A DNA stretch of 64,000 bases from Vitreoscilla massiliensis (GCF_001457815.1 NZ_LN898219.1:375166-439165); one strand, 5' to 3'; positions 50,018 to 58,695 are shown, counted from the first letter of the stretch. Program-made: numbers and translations. The notes: generated by a model from the sequence alone, not told the origin.

Positions 50018-51229
50018 TTAAATGGTCACGGTTTGGTTGTCAGTTTGATTTTGATTGGTCAATTCGGCGATGGCAGCGGCCAAACGCTTCACGCCTTCAA
50101 CAATGGTCGCGGCATCAACAGTACAGAAACTCATGCGGATGTCGTAAGAGGTTTTGCCTTCGGTTGAGAATGGCTCGCCCGGTACAAACGCCACTTTATG
50201 TTTCACCGCAATCGGGAACAAACTCATGGCAGGACAGTTTTTCGGCAAGGTCACCCACAAGAACATGCCGCCTTCAGGCTCGGTGAAGGTCACGCCTTCA
50301 GGCATGTATTGGTGCAAGGCTTCTACCATGGCTTGGCGTTGCTCAAAATAAGCGGCCTGTATGGTTTTGATGTGCTCATCCAAGGAATTGTCGGCCAAGT
50401 ATTGTGCCAAAATGCGTTGGGTCAAAATCGGCGTGTGCAAATCTGATGCTTGTTTGGCGGTAACCAAACGTTCCATCACCGCATCATTGGCCACCATCCA
50501 GCCGATGCGCATGCCAGGGGCACACACTTTGGAGAACGAGCCCAATAAAATCACGTTTTCAGGCGCGAAGGAATACACATTCGGCAAATGCTCGCCGATA
50601 AAGCGCAATTCGCCATAAGGATCGTCTTCCACCATCAAATTGCCGCTGCGTTTTAAGTATTCGGCCAAGTTTTGACGGCTTTCCAAGCTGTAAGTCAAAC
50701 CGGTTGGGTTTTGGAAATTCGGAATCGCGTACAAGAATTTGGCTTGTTTGGCCGCCATTTGCTGTTCTAATTCCGGCAAGTCTATGCCTGTGGCGGTTAA
50801 ATCCACTTCTTGGAATTGCGGTTGGAACATTTGGAAAGCTTGAATCGCGCCCAAATAGCTAGGACGTTCCAAACACACATAATCGCCTTTGTTCAAAAAC
50901 GCTTTGCCAAGCAAGTCCAGCGCTTGTTGCGAACCGGTGGTGATCAAGATGTTTTTAGGGTCGACGTGCACACCGCGGCTTTTGTAGCGGTTGGCAATGA
51001 ATTCGCGCAAAGGCAAATAGCCTTCGGTGGTTGAGTATTGCAAGGCATTGGCACCATCGTTTTCCAAGACTTTGACAGTAGCGGCCTCAATAGCGGCAAT
51101 CGGGAAAAATGCCTTGTTAGGCAAACCACCGGCAAACGAAATGATTTCGTCACTTTGGGTGAGTTTTAAGATTTCGCGGATAAACGACTTGGGCGTGTTG
51201 TTACTGGCATCTGAAAAACGGTAGTTCAT
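50018..51229 (-). CDS. PLP-dependent aminotransferase (class I/II, 2-aminoadipate/aromatic type)
   Basis: 403 residues. The PLP Lys is in LLGSFSKVCAPGMRIGW, the cofactor Asp and Tyr in VEDDPYGELRF, the Asn in FQNPTG, and the ring-stacking region in TTGSQQALDLLGKA. The start FIREILKLTQSDEIISFAGGLPNKAFFP places it with the LysN/ARO8/KAT-like group (formerly annotated as MocR-like or valine-pyruvate transaminases) but without a DNA-binding domain. The ATG at 51229 has AGGA 9 nt upstream. It transfers amino groups from branched, aromatic or adipate-type amino acids; exact substrate unknown. Confidence 0.9.
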   Translation of the reverse strand: MNYRFSDASNNTPKSFIREILKLTQSDEIISFAGGLPNKAFFPIAAIEAATVKVLENDGANALQYSTTEGYLPLREFIANRYKSRGVHVDPKNILITTGSQQALDLLGKAFLNKGDYVCLERPSYLGAIQAFQMFQPQFQEVDLTATGIDLPELEQQMAAKQAKFLYAIPNFQNPTGLTYSLESRQNLAEYLKRSGNLMVEDDPYGELRFIGEHLPNVYSFAPENVILLGSFSKVCAPGMRIGWMVANDAVMERLVTAKQASDLHTPILTQRILAQYLADNSLDEHIKTIQAAYFEQRQAMVEALHQYMPEGVTFTEPEGGMFLWVTLPKNCPAMSLFPIAVKHKVAFVPGEPFSTEGKTSYDIRMSFCTVDAATIVEGVKRLAAAIAELTNQNQTDNQTVTI

Positions 51230-51508
51230 GGGGGGGTATCCTAATGAGTACAAAAGTGGACGATGGTTTCTTCTGAGTATGGCCACCGAGTATACGCCGC
51301 CAACTTGGGTTAAGGGAATGGGGGGCGGCGACTAAAATAGAGAATAAATCCAGAAATTCGGCCGAATTGTGGTGTATTGCGGTCATATTGGCTAATTGTT
51401 TGGCATTTTGTGGAGCAGATATGGCCTGTCATTGCTATAATGGAACGCTAAGACAGGTTAAAACACACCGTCTGGCATTTCGTTTCTACAGTCTAACAGG
51501 AGCGTGCC

Positions 51509-51880
51509 ATGCGTTTGCAACAATCGTTTCACATCGCCGATTTGCATTACCAAGTCCAACTCAAGCATCAAGAACTGGAATTCTGCTTAAAAAACCCTCC
51601 ACGTCGCCTTTTGCCCCACCGTGCCGACAGCTGGTTGCTGTTTTGGGACGAAGACCAATACGAAAATCTGGATTTTGATGCGCCGGTGTTTCAAGTGCTG
51701 CAACACGTCAGCGCCATCGTGCTCGCGTGGATCGCCCGCCATGACATCCGCTATTTTGAATTCTCCACCGAAACACGCAAAGCCAATATCTACGAACGCG
51801 CCTTAAAACGCCACCTGCCCAAAAACTACGCCTACCAACGCTGTGTGAATGCGTTTTATGTGTATGCACTGTGCGTGTAA
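51509..51880 (+). CDS. Conserved-looking hypothetical protein, 123 residues
   Basis: A cytoplasmic protein rich in aromatic residues (HYQVQLKHQELEF, SWLLFWDEDQYENLDF, IRYFEFSTETRKANIYERALKRHL). The family is not recognised. It is kept because of its good length, coherent amino-acid make-up and free position between an upstream promoter region and a downstream DUS pair. AGGAG lies about 9 nt before the ATG. Confidence 0.65.
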   Translation: MRLQQSFHIADLHYQVQLKHQELEFCLKNPPRRLLPHRADSWLLFWDEDQYENLDFDAPVFQVLQHVSAIVLAWIARHDIRYFEFSTETRKANIYERALKRHLPKNYAYQRCVNAFYVYALCV

Positions 51881-51928
51881 CACTTGATTGCAGCACATGC
51901 CTTCCATCCTAATCAATATTTGAATCTT

Positions 51929-51972
51929 TTAAGCGGCCTGTAAACAGCACAGATGATGTTACAGGCCGCTTG
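51929..51972. terminator. DUS inverted pair between convergent genes
   Basis: TAAGCGGCCTGTAAAC, about 12 bases, then GTTACAGGCCGCTTG. The right-hand copy supplies the TAA stop of the leftward LysR gene. Confidence 0.85.
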
Positions 51973-52852
51973 TGGGGTGTAAGGATTCCAGCATGAACCC
52001 CACGAATGCCTGTAGCCGTGGCAGTTTGTATCGATTGGGCAAATACAGTAAGTGCACAGGATGAGGACTGGGTGTGTATTCAGGCAGTAGCGCCACCAAC
52101 TTGCCAGCGGCCAAGTCCGATTGCAGCAAAAATGTGGGCTGCATGGTGATTCCTATGCCAGCCAATGCCGCTTGACGCAACACCTGCCCATCGTTGCTTT
52201 TTAAATGCCATTGTTGTGGCCAAGCTTGGCCATTATTGGCAAACAACCAATTGAATTGTGGGTTCCAAGTGGCGTGTACCAGCAGCCGGTGATGCAGTAA
52301 ATCGGCTGGGCTGGTAGGGGTGCCTTGTTGCGCCAAATAAGCGGGAGCGGCGCAAATGACCATGTGGTAATCCATGATTTTTTTGGCAATCAAACCATAA
52401 TCGTCTTTGAGCGGACCTATGCGCAGCGCACAGTCACAACCCTCTGCCATCAAATCCACCACATGGTTGCTCAGTTGCAATTCAATTTGAATGTCAGGAT
52501 AGCGCTGCATGAATTGCGCCACCAACGGTGCCAACAGCTCTGAGCCCAAAGTCATGGGTGCACTGATTTTGAGGCTGCCTTTGGGAGCCGCATGCAAGGC
52601 CTCCAATTGCTGGTAAGCGTCGCTGACCGCTTGCAAGGCAATTTGGGCGCTGTCGTAAAACAACCAGCCTGCTTCGGTCACCCGAATCTGGCGGGTGGTT
52701 CGCTGTATCAATTGGGTCTGTACTTGGGCTTCCAGTGCCGCAATGTATTTGCCCACCATCACATTGGACAGATTCAATGCTGAGGCAGCGGCGGACAGGC
52801 CTTGGTGATTGACCACCGCCACAAACACTTCCATGGCTTTTATCGGATTCAT
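51959..52852 (-). CDS. LysR-family regulator, divergent from the D-cysteine desulfhydrase-like gene
   Basis: 297 residues. The winged HTH is AMEVFVAVVNHQGLSAAASALNLSNVMVGKYIAALEAQV, then TTRQIRVTEAGWLFYD, of the DmlR/PA0477-like (CrgA-type) branch of LysR. The effector domain contains APMTLGSELLAPLVAQFMQRYPDIQIEL and CDCALRIGPL. The start at 52852 matches the family start MNPIKAMEVF. The stop codon is in a DUS, so the protein ends Ser-Gly-Leu. It faces the PLP desulfhydrase-like gene over 98 bp and probably controls it. Confidence 0.88.
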   Translation of the reverse strand: MNPIKAMEVFVAVVNHQGLSAAASALNLSNVMVGKYIAALEAQVQTQLIQRTTRQIRVTEAGWLFYDSAQIALQAVSDAYQQLEALHAAPKGSLKISAPMTLGSELLAPLVAQFMQRYPDIQIELQLSNHVVDLMAEGCDCALRIGPLKDDYGLIAKKIMDYHMVICAAPAYLAQQGTPTSPADLLHHRLLVHATWNPQFNWLFANNGQAWPQQWHLKSNDGQVLRQAALAGIGITMQPTFLLQSDLAAGKLVALLPEYTPSPHPVHLLYLPNRYKLPRLQAFVGFMLESLHPTSGL

Positions 52853-52950
52853 TATGAACTTTTTCTTAATAAAGAATGAATATTGTCTGCATTTTAATTC
52901 GGAATGGCTTGTTTTAACATGGCATTTTTTAGCACACAACGGACACTGCC

Positions 52951-53973
52951 ATGCAGCACACACCTACCACCATATTGTCAGCATTTCCCAAAGTCTCTTT
53001 GTTGGAGGGGGCTACTCCGATACAGCGCTTGTACGGTTTAGAACGCGCATTGGATTGCACTGGCCGCCAGATTGAGGTGTACATCAAACACGATGATGCC
53101 GCTCGATTGGGGCAAGGCGGCAACAAACTGCGCAAACTGGAGTATTTATTGGGCGACGCCTTGGCGCAAGGGGCCGATGTCATCATTACCACGGGTGGGA
53201 TTCAATCCAATCATGCGCGCCTGACGGCCGCCGCTTGTGCGCGCTTAGGTTTGCGCTGTGAATTGGTATTGGCATCGGCGGTCGACAACAGCGAATACGA
53301 TTACCACCACAATGGCAATCTGGTGTTGAATGATTTGTTTGGTGCGCATCTGCACCACGCCAACAGCCAAATGCCGGCAGACAAGGTGATTGAACAATTG
53401 CAACAGCGCTTACAGGCAGAAGGACATCATCCGTATTTTATTCCTACTGGTGGCTCTGTGGCTTTGGGGTGTTTGGGCTATGTTGAAGCCGCGTTGGAAA
53501 TTGCGGCGCAAGAACAGGAAATGGGCGTGACATTTGATGCCATCCATGTGGCCAATGGCAGCTCAGGAACCCATGCCGGTTTGTTGGCAGGTTTTGAACT
53601 GTTAGGGCGGCCACGCCATGTGCAAGCACATTCTGTTTTGCACACTCTGCAAGCCACCACGGAAACGACCCAGACTTTGCGACAACAGACCTTGCATTTG
53701 CTGGGGCAGGCCGCGACCACTCCGGTCATGGCCATTCACATCAACCCTGCACAAATGGGCAGTGCCTATGGCATGGTGACCGCGGAAATGAAACGCTGCT
53801 TGCGTTTGCTGGCCCAAACTGAGGGCTTGCTCATCGACCCTGTTTACTCAGGCAAAGCCTTTGCTGGCATGGTTCATGATATTGAAACCGGCGTGCTAGC
53901 GCCCAACAGCCGCGTCTTATTTGTGATGACAGGTGGCACGCCTGCTTTGTATGCGTATCACAATCTGTTGTAA
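52951..53973 (+). CDS. D-cysteine desulfhydrase / L-cysteate sulfo-lyase-like PLP enzyme
   Basis: 340 residues of the ACC deaminase/DcyD branch of fold-type II PLP enzymes. The PLP Lys is in GQGGNKLRKLEYLLGDA, the substrate loop is TTGGIQSNHARLTAAA, and the phosphate-binding loop is NGSSGTHAGLLAG. The Glu/Tyr features PTGGSVALGCLGYVEAALEI and VYSGKAFAGM fit DcyD and CuyA. DcyD splits D-cysteine to pyruvate, H2S and ammonia; CuyA splits L-cysteate to pyruvate, sulfite and ammonia. Since a taurine operon lies nearby, either is possible and the sequence alone cannot decide. It is under a divergent LysR. Confidence 0.87.
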   Translation: MQHTPTTILSAFPKVSLLEGATPIQRLYGLERALDCTGRQIEVYIKHDDAARLGQGGNKLRKLEYLLGDALAQGADVIITTGGIQSNHARLTAAACARLGLRCELVLASAVDNSEYDYHHNGNLVLNDLFGAHLHHANSQMPADKVIEQLQQRLQAEGHHPYFIPTGGSVALGCLGYVEAALEIAAQEQEMGVTFDAIHVANGSSGTHAGLLAGFELLGRPRHVQAHSVLHTLQATTETTQTLRQQTLHLLGQAATTPVMAIHINPAQMGSAYGMVTAEMKRCLRLLAQTEGLLIDPVYSGKAFAGMVHDIETGVLAPNSRVLFVMTGGTPALYAYHNLL

Positions 53974-54011
53974 AAACTGCTGACGATTTGGGTATGGTTT
54001 GACCGAATAAG

Positions 54012-54056
54012 CAGCGGCCTGTAAAACCCTTACAACAGGTTTACAGGCCGCTTTTG
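54012..54056. terminator. DUS inverted pair between convergent genes
   Basis: GCGGCCTGTAAAACC, a spacer, then GGTTTACAGGCCGCTTTT. The right copy supplies the stop of the leftward membrane-protein gene. Confidence 0.85.
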
Positions 54057-54892
54057 CGGGCTTGGTGTTTTAATTTCACCAAGGTATTGAGCAAGTTATT
54101 GGCGGAAAGAAATGGCCCAAAATGGCGGATGTTAAGGACCATTTTGGGTTCAAACGCTTCCACAATGACGGTGTTTTCATGCACGTCTAGGCGTTGAATT
54201 TGTGCCCAAGTCAATTGCTGTTGCGTCAAAATAGCGGTGTCTAAGCCATGCTGTAATTGTTGCCAGCGCATGCCTGCATCGGTGATTTCTATCCACTCAC
54301 CGCCTTGCGCTTGCGTGTTTTGGTAGGTTTCAATGTGTTTTTGGCGCAGTAGCCAACACAATATGCTTACGCCTCCTAAAAATACGGCGGCAATCAACCG
54401 ATACCACCAGTCGTTTTGCCACAGCAGCAACACATACAACAAGCCCAATAAGGCTAAACCAAGCACAGCGCTGATAAGACCAATCCATTCATACAATCGG
54501 TCGGTACGAATCAGGAATAAGGTGGCTTGCGCTACGCTAATGCGCGTGGCGGCTTGATGGTTGCGCCTCCAAACGGCAATACCCATACAACCTGCCATCA
54601 GCAATATGGTCACGCCTACGATGGTGTCTGGGTTTTCAGACCAACTAAGTCCCCAATGCTCGCTTTGCGCGGCCACAAACAGTGGCAGCACACCCAATAG
54701 CAATAAGCTCAATAAGGATTTCGTCACATATTGCTGCGGGCGCAGGTATAAAAACACCCATGCCAGCGCTGCATAGGCCAATGCCAGTTTGAATGCCGCC
54801 TCTTTGTCCACAAAATACCAACACAAGCCCCAAACGATTACTGCCGCGATGAGGAGTGGAAGAGGGAGTTTGGGCAAGGATTGTGCTGGCAT
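54041..54892 (-). CDS. Membrane protein with C-terminal cytoplasmic domain, unknown
   Basis: 283 residues. About seven hydrophobic segments fill the first 190 residues (for example LPLLIAAVIVWGLCWYFV, LLSLLLLGVLPLFVAAQ, IGLISAVLGLALLGLLYVLLL, LIAAVFLGGVSILCWLL). The last 90 residues look like a small beta-rich PH-like domain (WIEITDAGMRWQQL, LTWAQIQRLDVHENTVIVEAFE). The family is not recognised. The stop TAA is part of a DUS, so it ends Lys-Ser-Gly-Leu. It is a single gene between DUS stem-loops. Confidence 0.75.
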   Translation of the reverse strand: MPAQSLPKLPLPLLIAAVIVWGLCWYFVDKEAAFKLALAYAALAWVFLYLRPQQYVTKSLLSLLLLGVLPLFVAAQSEHWGLSWSENPDTIVGVTILLMAGCMGIAVWRRNHQAATRISVAQATLFLIRTDRLYEWIGLISAVLGLALLGLLYVLLLWQNDWWYRLIAAVFLGGVSILCWLLRQKHIETYQNTQAQGGEWIEITDAGMRWQQLQHGLDTAILTQQQLTWAQIQRLDVHENTVIVEAFEPKMVLNIRHFGPFLSANNLLNTLVKLKHQARKSGL

Positions 54893-55064
54893 GGCAGGCT
54901 TTCATGGGTTTGGATTGAGTATTGCAATCATATTTTCATGCATTCAGAGCTCAGGCCGAATCGTCATCAGAACAAGCGGCCTGTAAACATTTTCAACAGC
55001 CTTACAGGCCGCTTGTATTTGTCCAGTATTATTATTATTGTTGCTGGTGTAAGTAGTGATGCAA
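54893..55064. other. Gap containing a DUS inverted pair
   Basis: No gene. A DUS pair lies at 54972-55015 (AAGCGGCCTGTAAAC facing CTTACAGGCCGCTTG), followed by a short ATTATTATTATTGTT run (55027-55041). Confidence 0.6.
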
Positions 55065-55205
55065 CTACTCCGCGTTGGTAAATAGGCCAGTTTGGCTGAT
55101 GTCGATTTGGGTAAATGGCACATCATCGGGTAAATCGGATTTGGCGCGCACAATGACGGTATCAAATTCAAATAGGTGGGTGGTTTTCTCTATCCAAATA
55201 TAGCT
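55065..55205 (-). pseudogene. Possible 3' remnant of an unknown gene
   Basis: About 45 codons ending at a normal stop read TTHLFEFDTVIVRAKSDLPDDVP and QIDISQTGLF, with a composition like real protein. There is no start codon of its own, and immediately upstream lies a DUS stem-loop (55230-55271), so the 5' part is gone. It could equally be a chance frame; the case is weak. Confidence 0.3.
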
Positions 55206-55229
55206 TATATTATATGAATAGTTAATGCT

Positions 55230-55272
55230 TAAGCGGCCTGTAAACCCTGACAACAGGTTTACAGGCCGCATG
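55230..55272. repeat. DUS inverted pair
   Basis: AAGCGGCCTGTAAACC, spacer, GGTTTACAGGCCGCATG: an AA-form facing an AT-form. It lies downstream of the TerB-like gene on the leftward strand. Confidence 0.85.
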
Positions 55273-55335
55273 ATGGTGTTACCAAACGCGAGCACTCGCT
55301 ACTGATAGGCTCGCAATGCGTTTACCGTATCGTGT

Positions 55336-56370
55336 TTATTGTCCCTTCACCATTTGCATGATTTTGTTCAAGTCCAAGGTTTTGGCCTGTTGTTGGATGT
55401 CGCTGCTGTATTGCGGTTGCAGGCTGATACCGTCTTGCATCAAACGCGCATAAGCATCTTTGAGCACTTGTGGACTGAATTGGCGGCCAGAGGCGTAATA
55501 CTCTTTGGCGACGTGGCCTAAGGCGTAAGTGGTGGCGAAGCTCATGCCTGAGCTGATGGCTTGGTTGCCGACTTTGCCGACCATGCCAGTGAGCGATTTG
55601 CCCAATTTACCGCCCAAGCTGGAGCGCAAACTGCCCAAAACCGTGCCCAACAGCTTGATGCCGGCTTGCTCTAAGTATTGCGAGGTCATGCCTATGCCGA
55701 CGGTGGCGAGCAAGTCTTTGATGTGGCCTTGGTCTAAATCGTAGCCCAAGTCTTTGCCTATGCCGTAAACCAAACGCATTTGTAAGGGAATGATGGCCAT
55801 GCTGGCGGCGGTTTGCGGTAACAGCTCCAAAGCGCCATTGATGATGGCGGTTTTCAAAATGCGGCTGTTGAGCGTGGCTTCCAATTGGCTGTCTATGGCC
55901 ACTAAGGCTTTGGGTGCAGCGGCGCTGAGGGCAGCGGTATCGAGGGCGACGTGGTTTAAACCTTGCTCAAAGCCTTGTTGGTTGGCGCTATTGAGTTCGG
56001 TTTGGGCGATGGCGTGGCTGGGTGTGGTGGTGTTGATGGGGGTTTCTGGCAATTGCAAGGCCTGCGCCAAACGGCTTAAAAACGCTTGTTCGGCCTCGCT
56101 GATGCTGCCATCGGCTCCGCACACGCCCACGGCGATTTCGTAGGCCAGTTGTTTGGAACCAGCATCGCTGATGTCGGCAGCGACTTCGCTGAGTAATGTT
56201 TGCTGACGCAGCACCGCTTGGTCGATTTGCAATAATTGCACTTTGTTGTCCAAACCCAAGCTCGAGGCGATGGCGCTCAATTCATTGCGCTCGCTGCTGT
56301 GCTTGCTGCCATCGGCAAACGCGGCCATCACGGCCACAGTCATGATGGCTTGATTTTCGGTATCGCTCAT
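55336..56370 (-). CDS. TerB-like protein with YcjF/DUF697-like C-terminus
   Basis: 344 residues. The N-terminal 120 are a TerB-like helical domain with two acidic EF-hand-like repeats (TVAVMAAFADGSKHSSERNELSAIASSLG and CGADGSISEAEQAFLSRLAQAL). After a linker, residues about 190-300 (PLQMRLVYGIGKDLGYDLDQGHIKDLLATVGIGM, then GKVGNQAISSGMSFATTYALGHVAKEYY) resemble the DUF697/YcjF membrane-associated region. TerB-type domains occur in membrane-stress and phage-defence settings, but no partner gene lies nearby. AGGAG 9 nt upstream sets the start at 56370. Confidence 0.78.
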   Translation of the reverse strand: MSDTENQAIMTVAVMAAFADGSKHSSERNELSAIASSLGLDNKVQLLQIDQAVLRQQTLLSEVAADISDAGSKQLAYEIAVGVCGADGSISEAEQAFLSRLAQALQLPETPINTTTPSHAIAQTELNSANQQGFEQGLNHVALDTAALSAAAPKALVAIDSQLEATLNSRILKTAIINGALELLPQTAASMAIIPLQMRLVYGIGKDLGYDLDQGHIKDLLATVGIGMTSQYLEQAGIKLLGTVLGSLRSSLGGKLGKSLTGMVGKVGNQAISSGMSFATTYALGHVAKEYYASGRQFSPQVLKDAYARLMQDGISLQPQYSSDIQQQAKTLDLNKIMQMVKGQ

Positions 56371-56461
56371 GCGGGAGTCTCCTGTGTGTTGGCGGTATCG
56401 ATGGCTAACAGATGGGCGATAGTGGGCAAAGTTCAAGCTTAAAATTGTGTAAAGGCAAGCA

Positions 56462-56480
56462 GACAAGCGGCCTGTAAGCC
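56462..56480. repeat. Single DUS between the TerB-like gene and a lipoprotein gene
   Basis: ACAAGCGGCCTGTAAGCC, just after the stop of the lipoprotein gene on the leftward strand; no complete facing copy is present. Confidence 0.8.
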
Positions 56481-56493
56481 GCATGGGCAGAGT

Positions 56494-56916
56494 TTAAAAC
56501 GCTGTGCAGTCTTGTACTTGCACACGGGTAGTGATGAAGTTGGCATCGGTTTCGACCAAGACGCGACAGCGTTCTAACACAATGGTATTGGGGTCGTAAT
56601 GGGCCAAATGCGGTGGTTTGGGCACTGAATCGGGTGATGCGCTCGGTGGCGGATAAGCGGGCAAGAGTTTGCCCGCGGTCGAGGTGACGACGTAGGTGTT
56701 TTGCCATGCCAATACCGCGCCTATGGTGGACGGTGGCATGCCTTGGGTGGGATGGCCAAAATAGCGCATTGCCTCGCCGGCGCTTTGCCCCAGCAAGAAT
56801 TGCGCGGCGGCATCGTGGTTGGTGGTGGCAGTGGTCGCGGCTGGTGTGGCGCTTTGGCAAGCGGCCAACGTCAACACGCTGCTTAAGATACTGCTCAAGG
56901 CTAACAGTCGCATCAT
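56494..56916 (-). CDS. Small lipoprotein, paralogue of the next gene
   Basis: 140 residues. The signal with lipobox TLAAC gives lipidation at about Cys 20, then an Ala/Thr-rich linker. The mature core GQSAGEAMRYFGHPTQGMPPSTIGAVLAWQNT aligns with GQPAAKAAMLFGPPTHGVAPSGNGGFYAWDNT in the gene at 56974-57429. It ends with ERCRVLVETDANFITTRVQVQDC, again matching the neighbour's NITVFTNAQNIITKASVIGC. The shape (small lipoprotein with FGxPT motif) recalls SmpA/BamE-like outer-membrane lipoproteins, but the family is not certain. Confidence 0.75.
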   Translation of the reverse strand: MMRLLALSSILSSVLTLAACQSATPAATTATTNHDAAAQFLLGQSAGEAMRYFGHPTQGMPPSTIGAVLAWQNTYVVTSTAGKLLPAYPPPSASPDSVPKPPHLAHYDPNTIVLERCRVLVETDANFITTRVQVQDCTAF

Positions 56917-56935
56917 GGTTTGCTCCTAGGCTTTG

Positions 56936-56974
56936 TTGACAGGCCGCATTGCTTAATTAAGCGGCCTGTAAGCT
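56936..56974. terminator. DUS inverted pair between the two lipoprotein paralogues
   Basis: TGACAGGCCGCAT, an AT-rich loop, then AAGCGGCCTGTAAGC. The first copy has one change (GACAGG for TACAGG). Confidence 0.8.
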
Positions 56975-57429
56975 TAAATGCCGCGCTTGGTCGGGTTACA
57001 ACCAATGACTGAGGCTTTGGTAATGATGTTTTGGGCATTGGTGAACACGGTGATGTTGCACAAATAATCCAATTGTTTGACGTTTTGGTAATAGCCAGTG
57101 GGGCGGTATTGGTCTTGGTAAATCGGCGCGCCAGCGACACCATGCCCGCCGGGCAGTTGCCCCACTTGGGTGCGACCGACAAATTCGCTACCGGTTTGCA
57201 CAAATTCCATTTCGTCGCTCACTGAGATGAGCGTGTTGTCCCAAGCATAAAAACCACCGTTACCCGACGGCGCCACGCCATGAGTGGGCGGGCCAAACAA
57301 CATGGCGGCTTTGGCTGCGGGTTGGCCGACCAATTTGCCCGCGGCCACCTCATAAGCATTCGGCGCACGCGGTGTGCTGGCGCAAGCGACGAGCCACAAA
57401 CACAACACAGCAAGGACGGGGGCTTTCAT
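56974..57429 (-). CDS. Small lipoprotein, paralogue of the previous gene
   Basis: 151 residues. The signal LAVLCLWLVAC is a lipobox with Cys at about 15. The GQPAAKAAMLFGPPTHGVAPS region and the C-terminal Cys pair (DYLCNITVF, IGCNP) align with its neighbour, marking a tandem duplication followed by divergence. AGGAG lies 5-9 nt before the ATG at 57429. It is likely anchored in the outer membrane; the function is unknown. Confidence 0.75.
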   Translation of the reverse strand: MKAPVLAVLCLWLVACASTPRAPNAYEVAAGKLVGQPAAKAAMLFGPPTHGVAPSGNGGFYAWDNTLISVSDEMEFVQTGSEFVGRTQVGQLPGGHGVAGAPIYQDQYRPTGYYQNVKQLDYLCNITVFTNAQNIITKASVIGCNPTKRGI

Positions 57430-57475
57430 ACACAACTCCTGAAGAATGAACGGTTTGTTGCACTGGTTGTGATTA

Positions 57476-57522
57476 TGTTGCCTGTAAAAATGCGGCCTGT
57501 AAATGTTTACAGGCCGCATTAA
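57476..57522. terminator. DUS inverted pair with an extra half-copy
   Basis: ATGCGGCCTGTAAAT facing GTTTACAGGCCGCATT, preceded by a partial copy GCCTGTAAAA (57480-57489). Confidence 0.85.
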
Positions 57523-57540
57523 GTTGAATAGTGTCAGCGT

Positions 57541-58695
57541 TTAAGCCACAGTGTTCAAGGCTTGGTTGATGTCGTGCCAAATGTCTTCCACGTCTTCAAT
57601 GCCGATGGAGAAACGCAACAAGCCTTCGCGTATGCCCAAGCTGTCTTTCACCTCACGGCTCATGCCGCTGTGTGATTGGCTGGCGCTGTGGTTAATCAGG
57701 CTTTCTACGCCGCCCAAACTTGGTGCCATCAACAACATGTCCAAGGCTTTAATCACGGTATTGGCCGCTTCGCGTGTGTCTTGTTTCAAATACACCGACA
57801 CCACGCCGCCAAAGCCTGACATTTGGCGCTTGGCCAATTCATGGTGCTCATGGCTGGCCAAACCTGGGTAGAACACTTGCGCCACTGCCGGGTGTTCGGT
57901 CAAACGCTCGGCAATGATTTGCGCATTGGCCAAGTGTCTGTCCATGCGCACGGCCAAAGTCTTGATGCCGCGCAGCACAAACGCACAATCCATAGGGCCA
58001 GAAATGGCGCCGGTCATGATTTGCATATTGCGCACGCGTTTGGCCAAAGCCGCGTCTTTGACCACCACGATGCCCATCATCACATCGGAATGGCCGCACA
58101 AATACTTGGTGGCCGAATGGAAGATGATGTCCACGCCCATGCTGATGGGCTGTTGCAAATACGGTGTGGCAAAAGTGTTGTCAAAGCCAACCAAAGCACC
58201 GTATTGGTGTGCCAACGTGCACACAGCTTCAATGTCAACCAAGCGCAGCAATGGATTGCTTGGCGATTCGAGCCACACCAACGCCGGTTTGTGTTCTTGC
58301 AGCAGTGGTTCCAAATTGGCCAAGACAGTCAAATCGGCAAACACCACTTTGATGCCCCAATGCGCATACACTTCAGTCAACAAATCGTAAGCACCGCCAT
58401 AAATGTCGGCCACGGCGATGATGGTGTCACCCGGTTTCAATACCGCGCGCCAAATGCAGTCTATGCCGGCCATGCCGCTGGCAAACGCCATGCCGGCACT
58501 GCCTTTTTCCAAGGCGGCGACGGTGTCTTCCAACACTTGGCGGGTTGGATTGGACACACGGCCATAGCGATAAGGAATCGGCTCGCCAATTTCTTTTAAG
58601 GCAAACATCGAGTTTTGGTAAATCGGTGGCATGATGGCACGGTTGTGCTCGTCGGGGTTGTAGCTGGAATGGATGGCTTCGGTGGCAAATTTCAT
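57541..58695 (-). CDS. Cys/Met-metabolism PLP enzyme (cystathionine gamma-synthase/lyase type)
   Basis: 384 residues of fold-type I gamma-family enzymes. The tetramer/active-site segment YRYGRVSNPTRQVLEDTVAALEKG, the region GFDNTFATPYLQQP and the PLP Lys in IIFHSATKYLCGHSD are complete, with SLGGVESLINHSASQSH near the C-terminus. Members include MetB, MetC-like lyases, MccB and methionine gamma-lyase, which cannot be told apart reliably by eye. The start at 58695 fits the family (KFATEAIH). It lies alone between DUS signals. Confidence 0.9.
   Translation of the reverse strand: MKFATEAIHSSYNPDEHNRAIMPPIYQNSMFALKEIGEPIPYRYGRVSNPTRQVLEDTVAALEKGSAGMAFASGMAGIDCIWRAVLKPGDTIIAVADIYGGAYDLLTEVYAHWGIKVVFADLTVLANLEPLLQEHKPALVWLESPSNPLLRLVDIEAVCTLAHQYGALVGFDNTFATPYLQQPISMGVDIIFHSATKYLCGHSDVMMGIVVVKDAALAKRVRNMQIMTGAISGPMDCAFVLRGIKTLAVRMDRHLANAQIIAERLTEHPAVAQVFYPGLASHEHHELAKRQMSGFGGVVSVYLKQDTREAANTVIKALDMLLMAPSLGGVESLINHSASQSHSGMSREVKDSLGIREGLLRFSIGIEDVEDIWHDINQALNTVA

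Noticed and set aside
57823..58599. Long open frame (258 codons) antisense to the Cys/Met PLP gene
   Set aside because: It mirrors the codon pattern of a gene with complete PLP motifs on the other strand, has unusual His/Gln-rich composition and no ribosome site.
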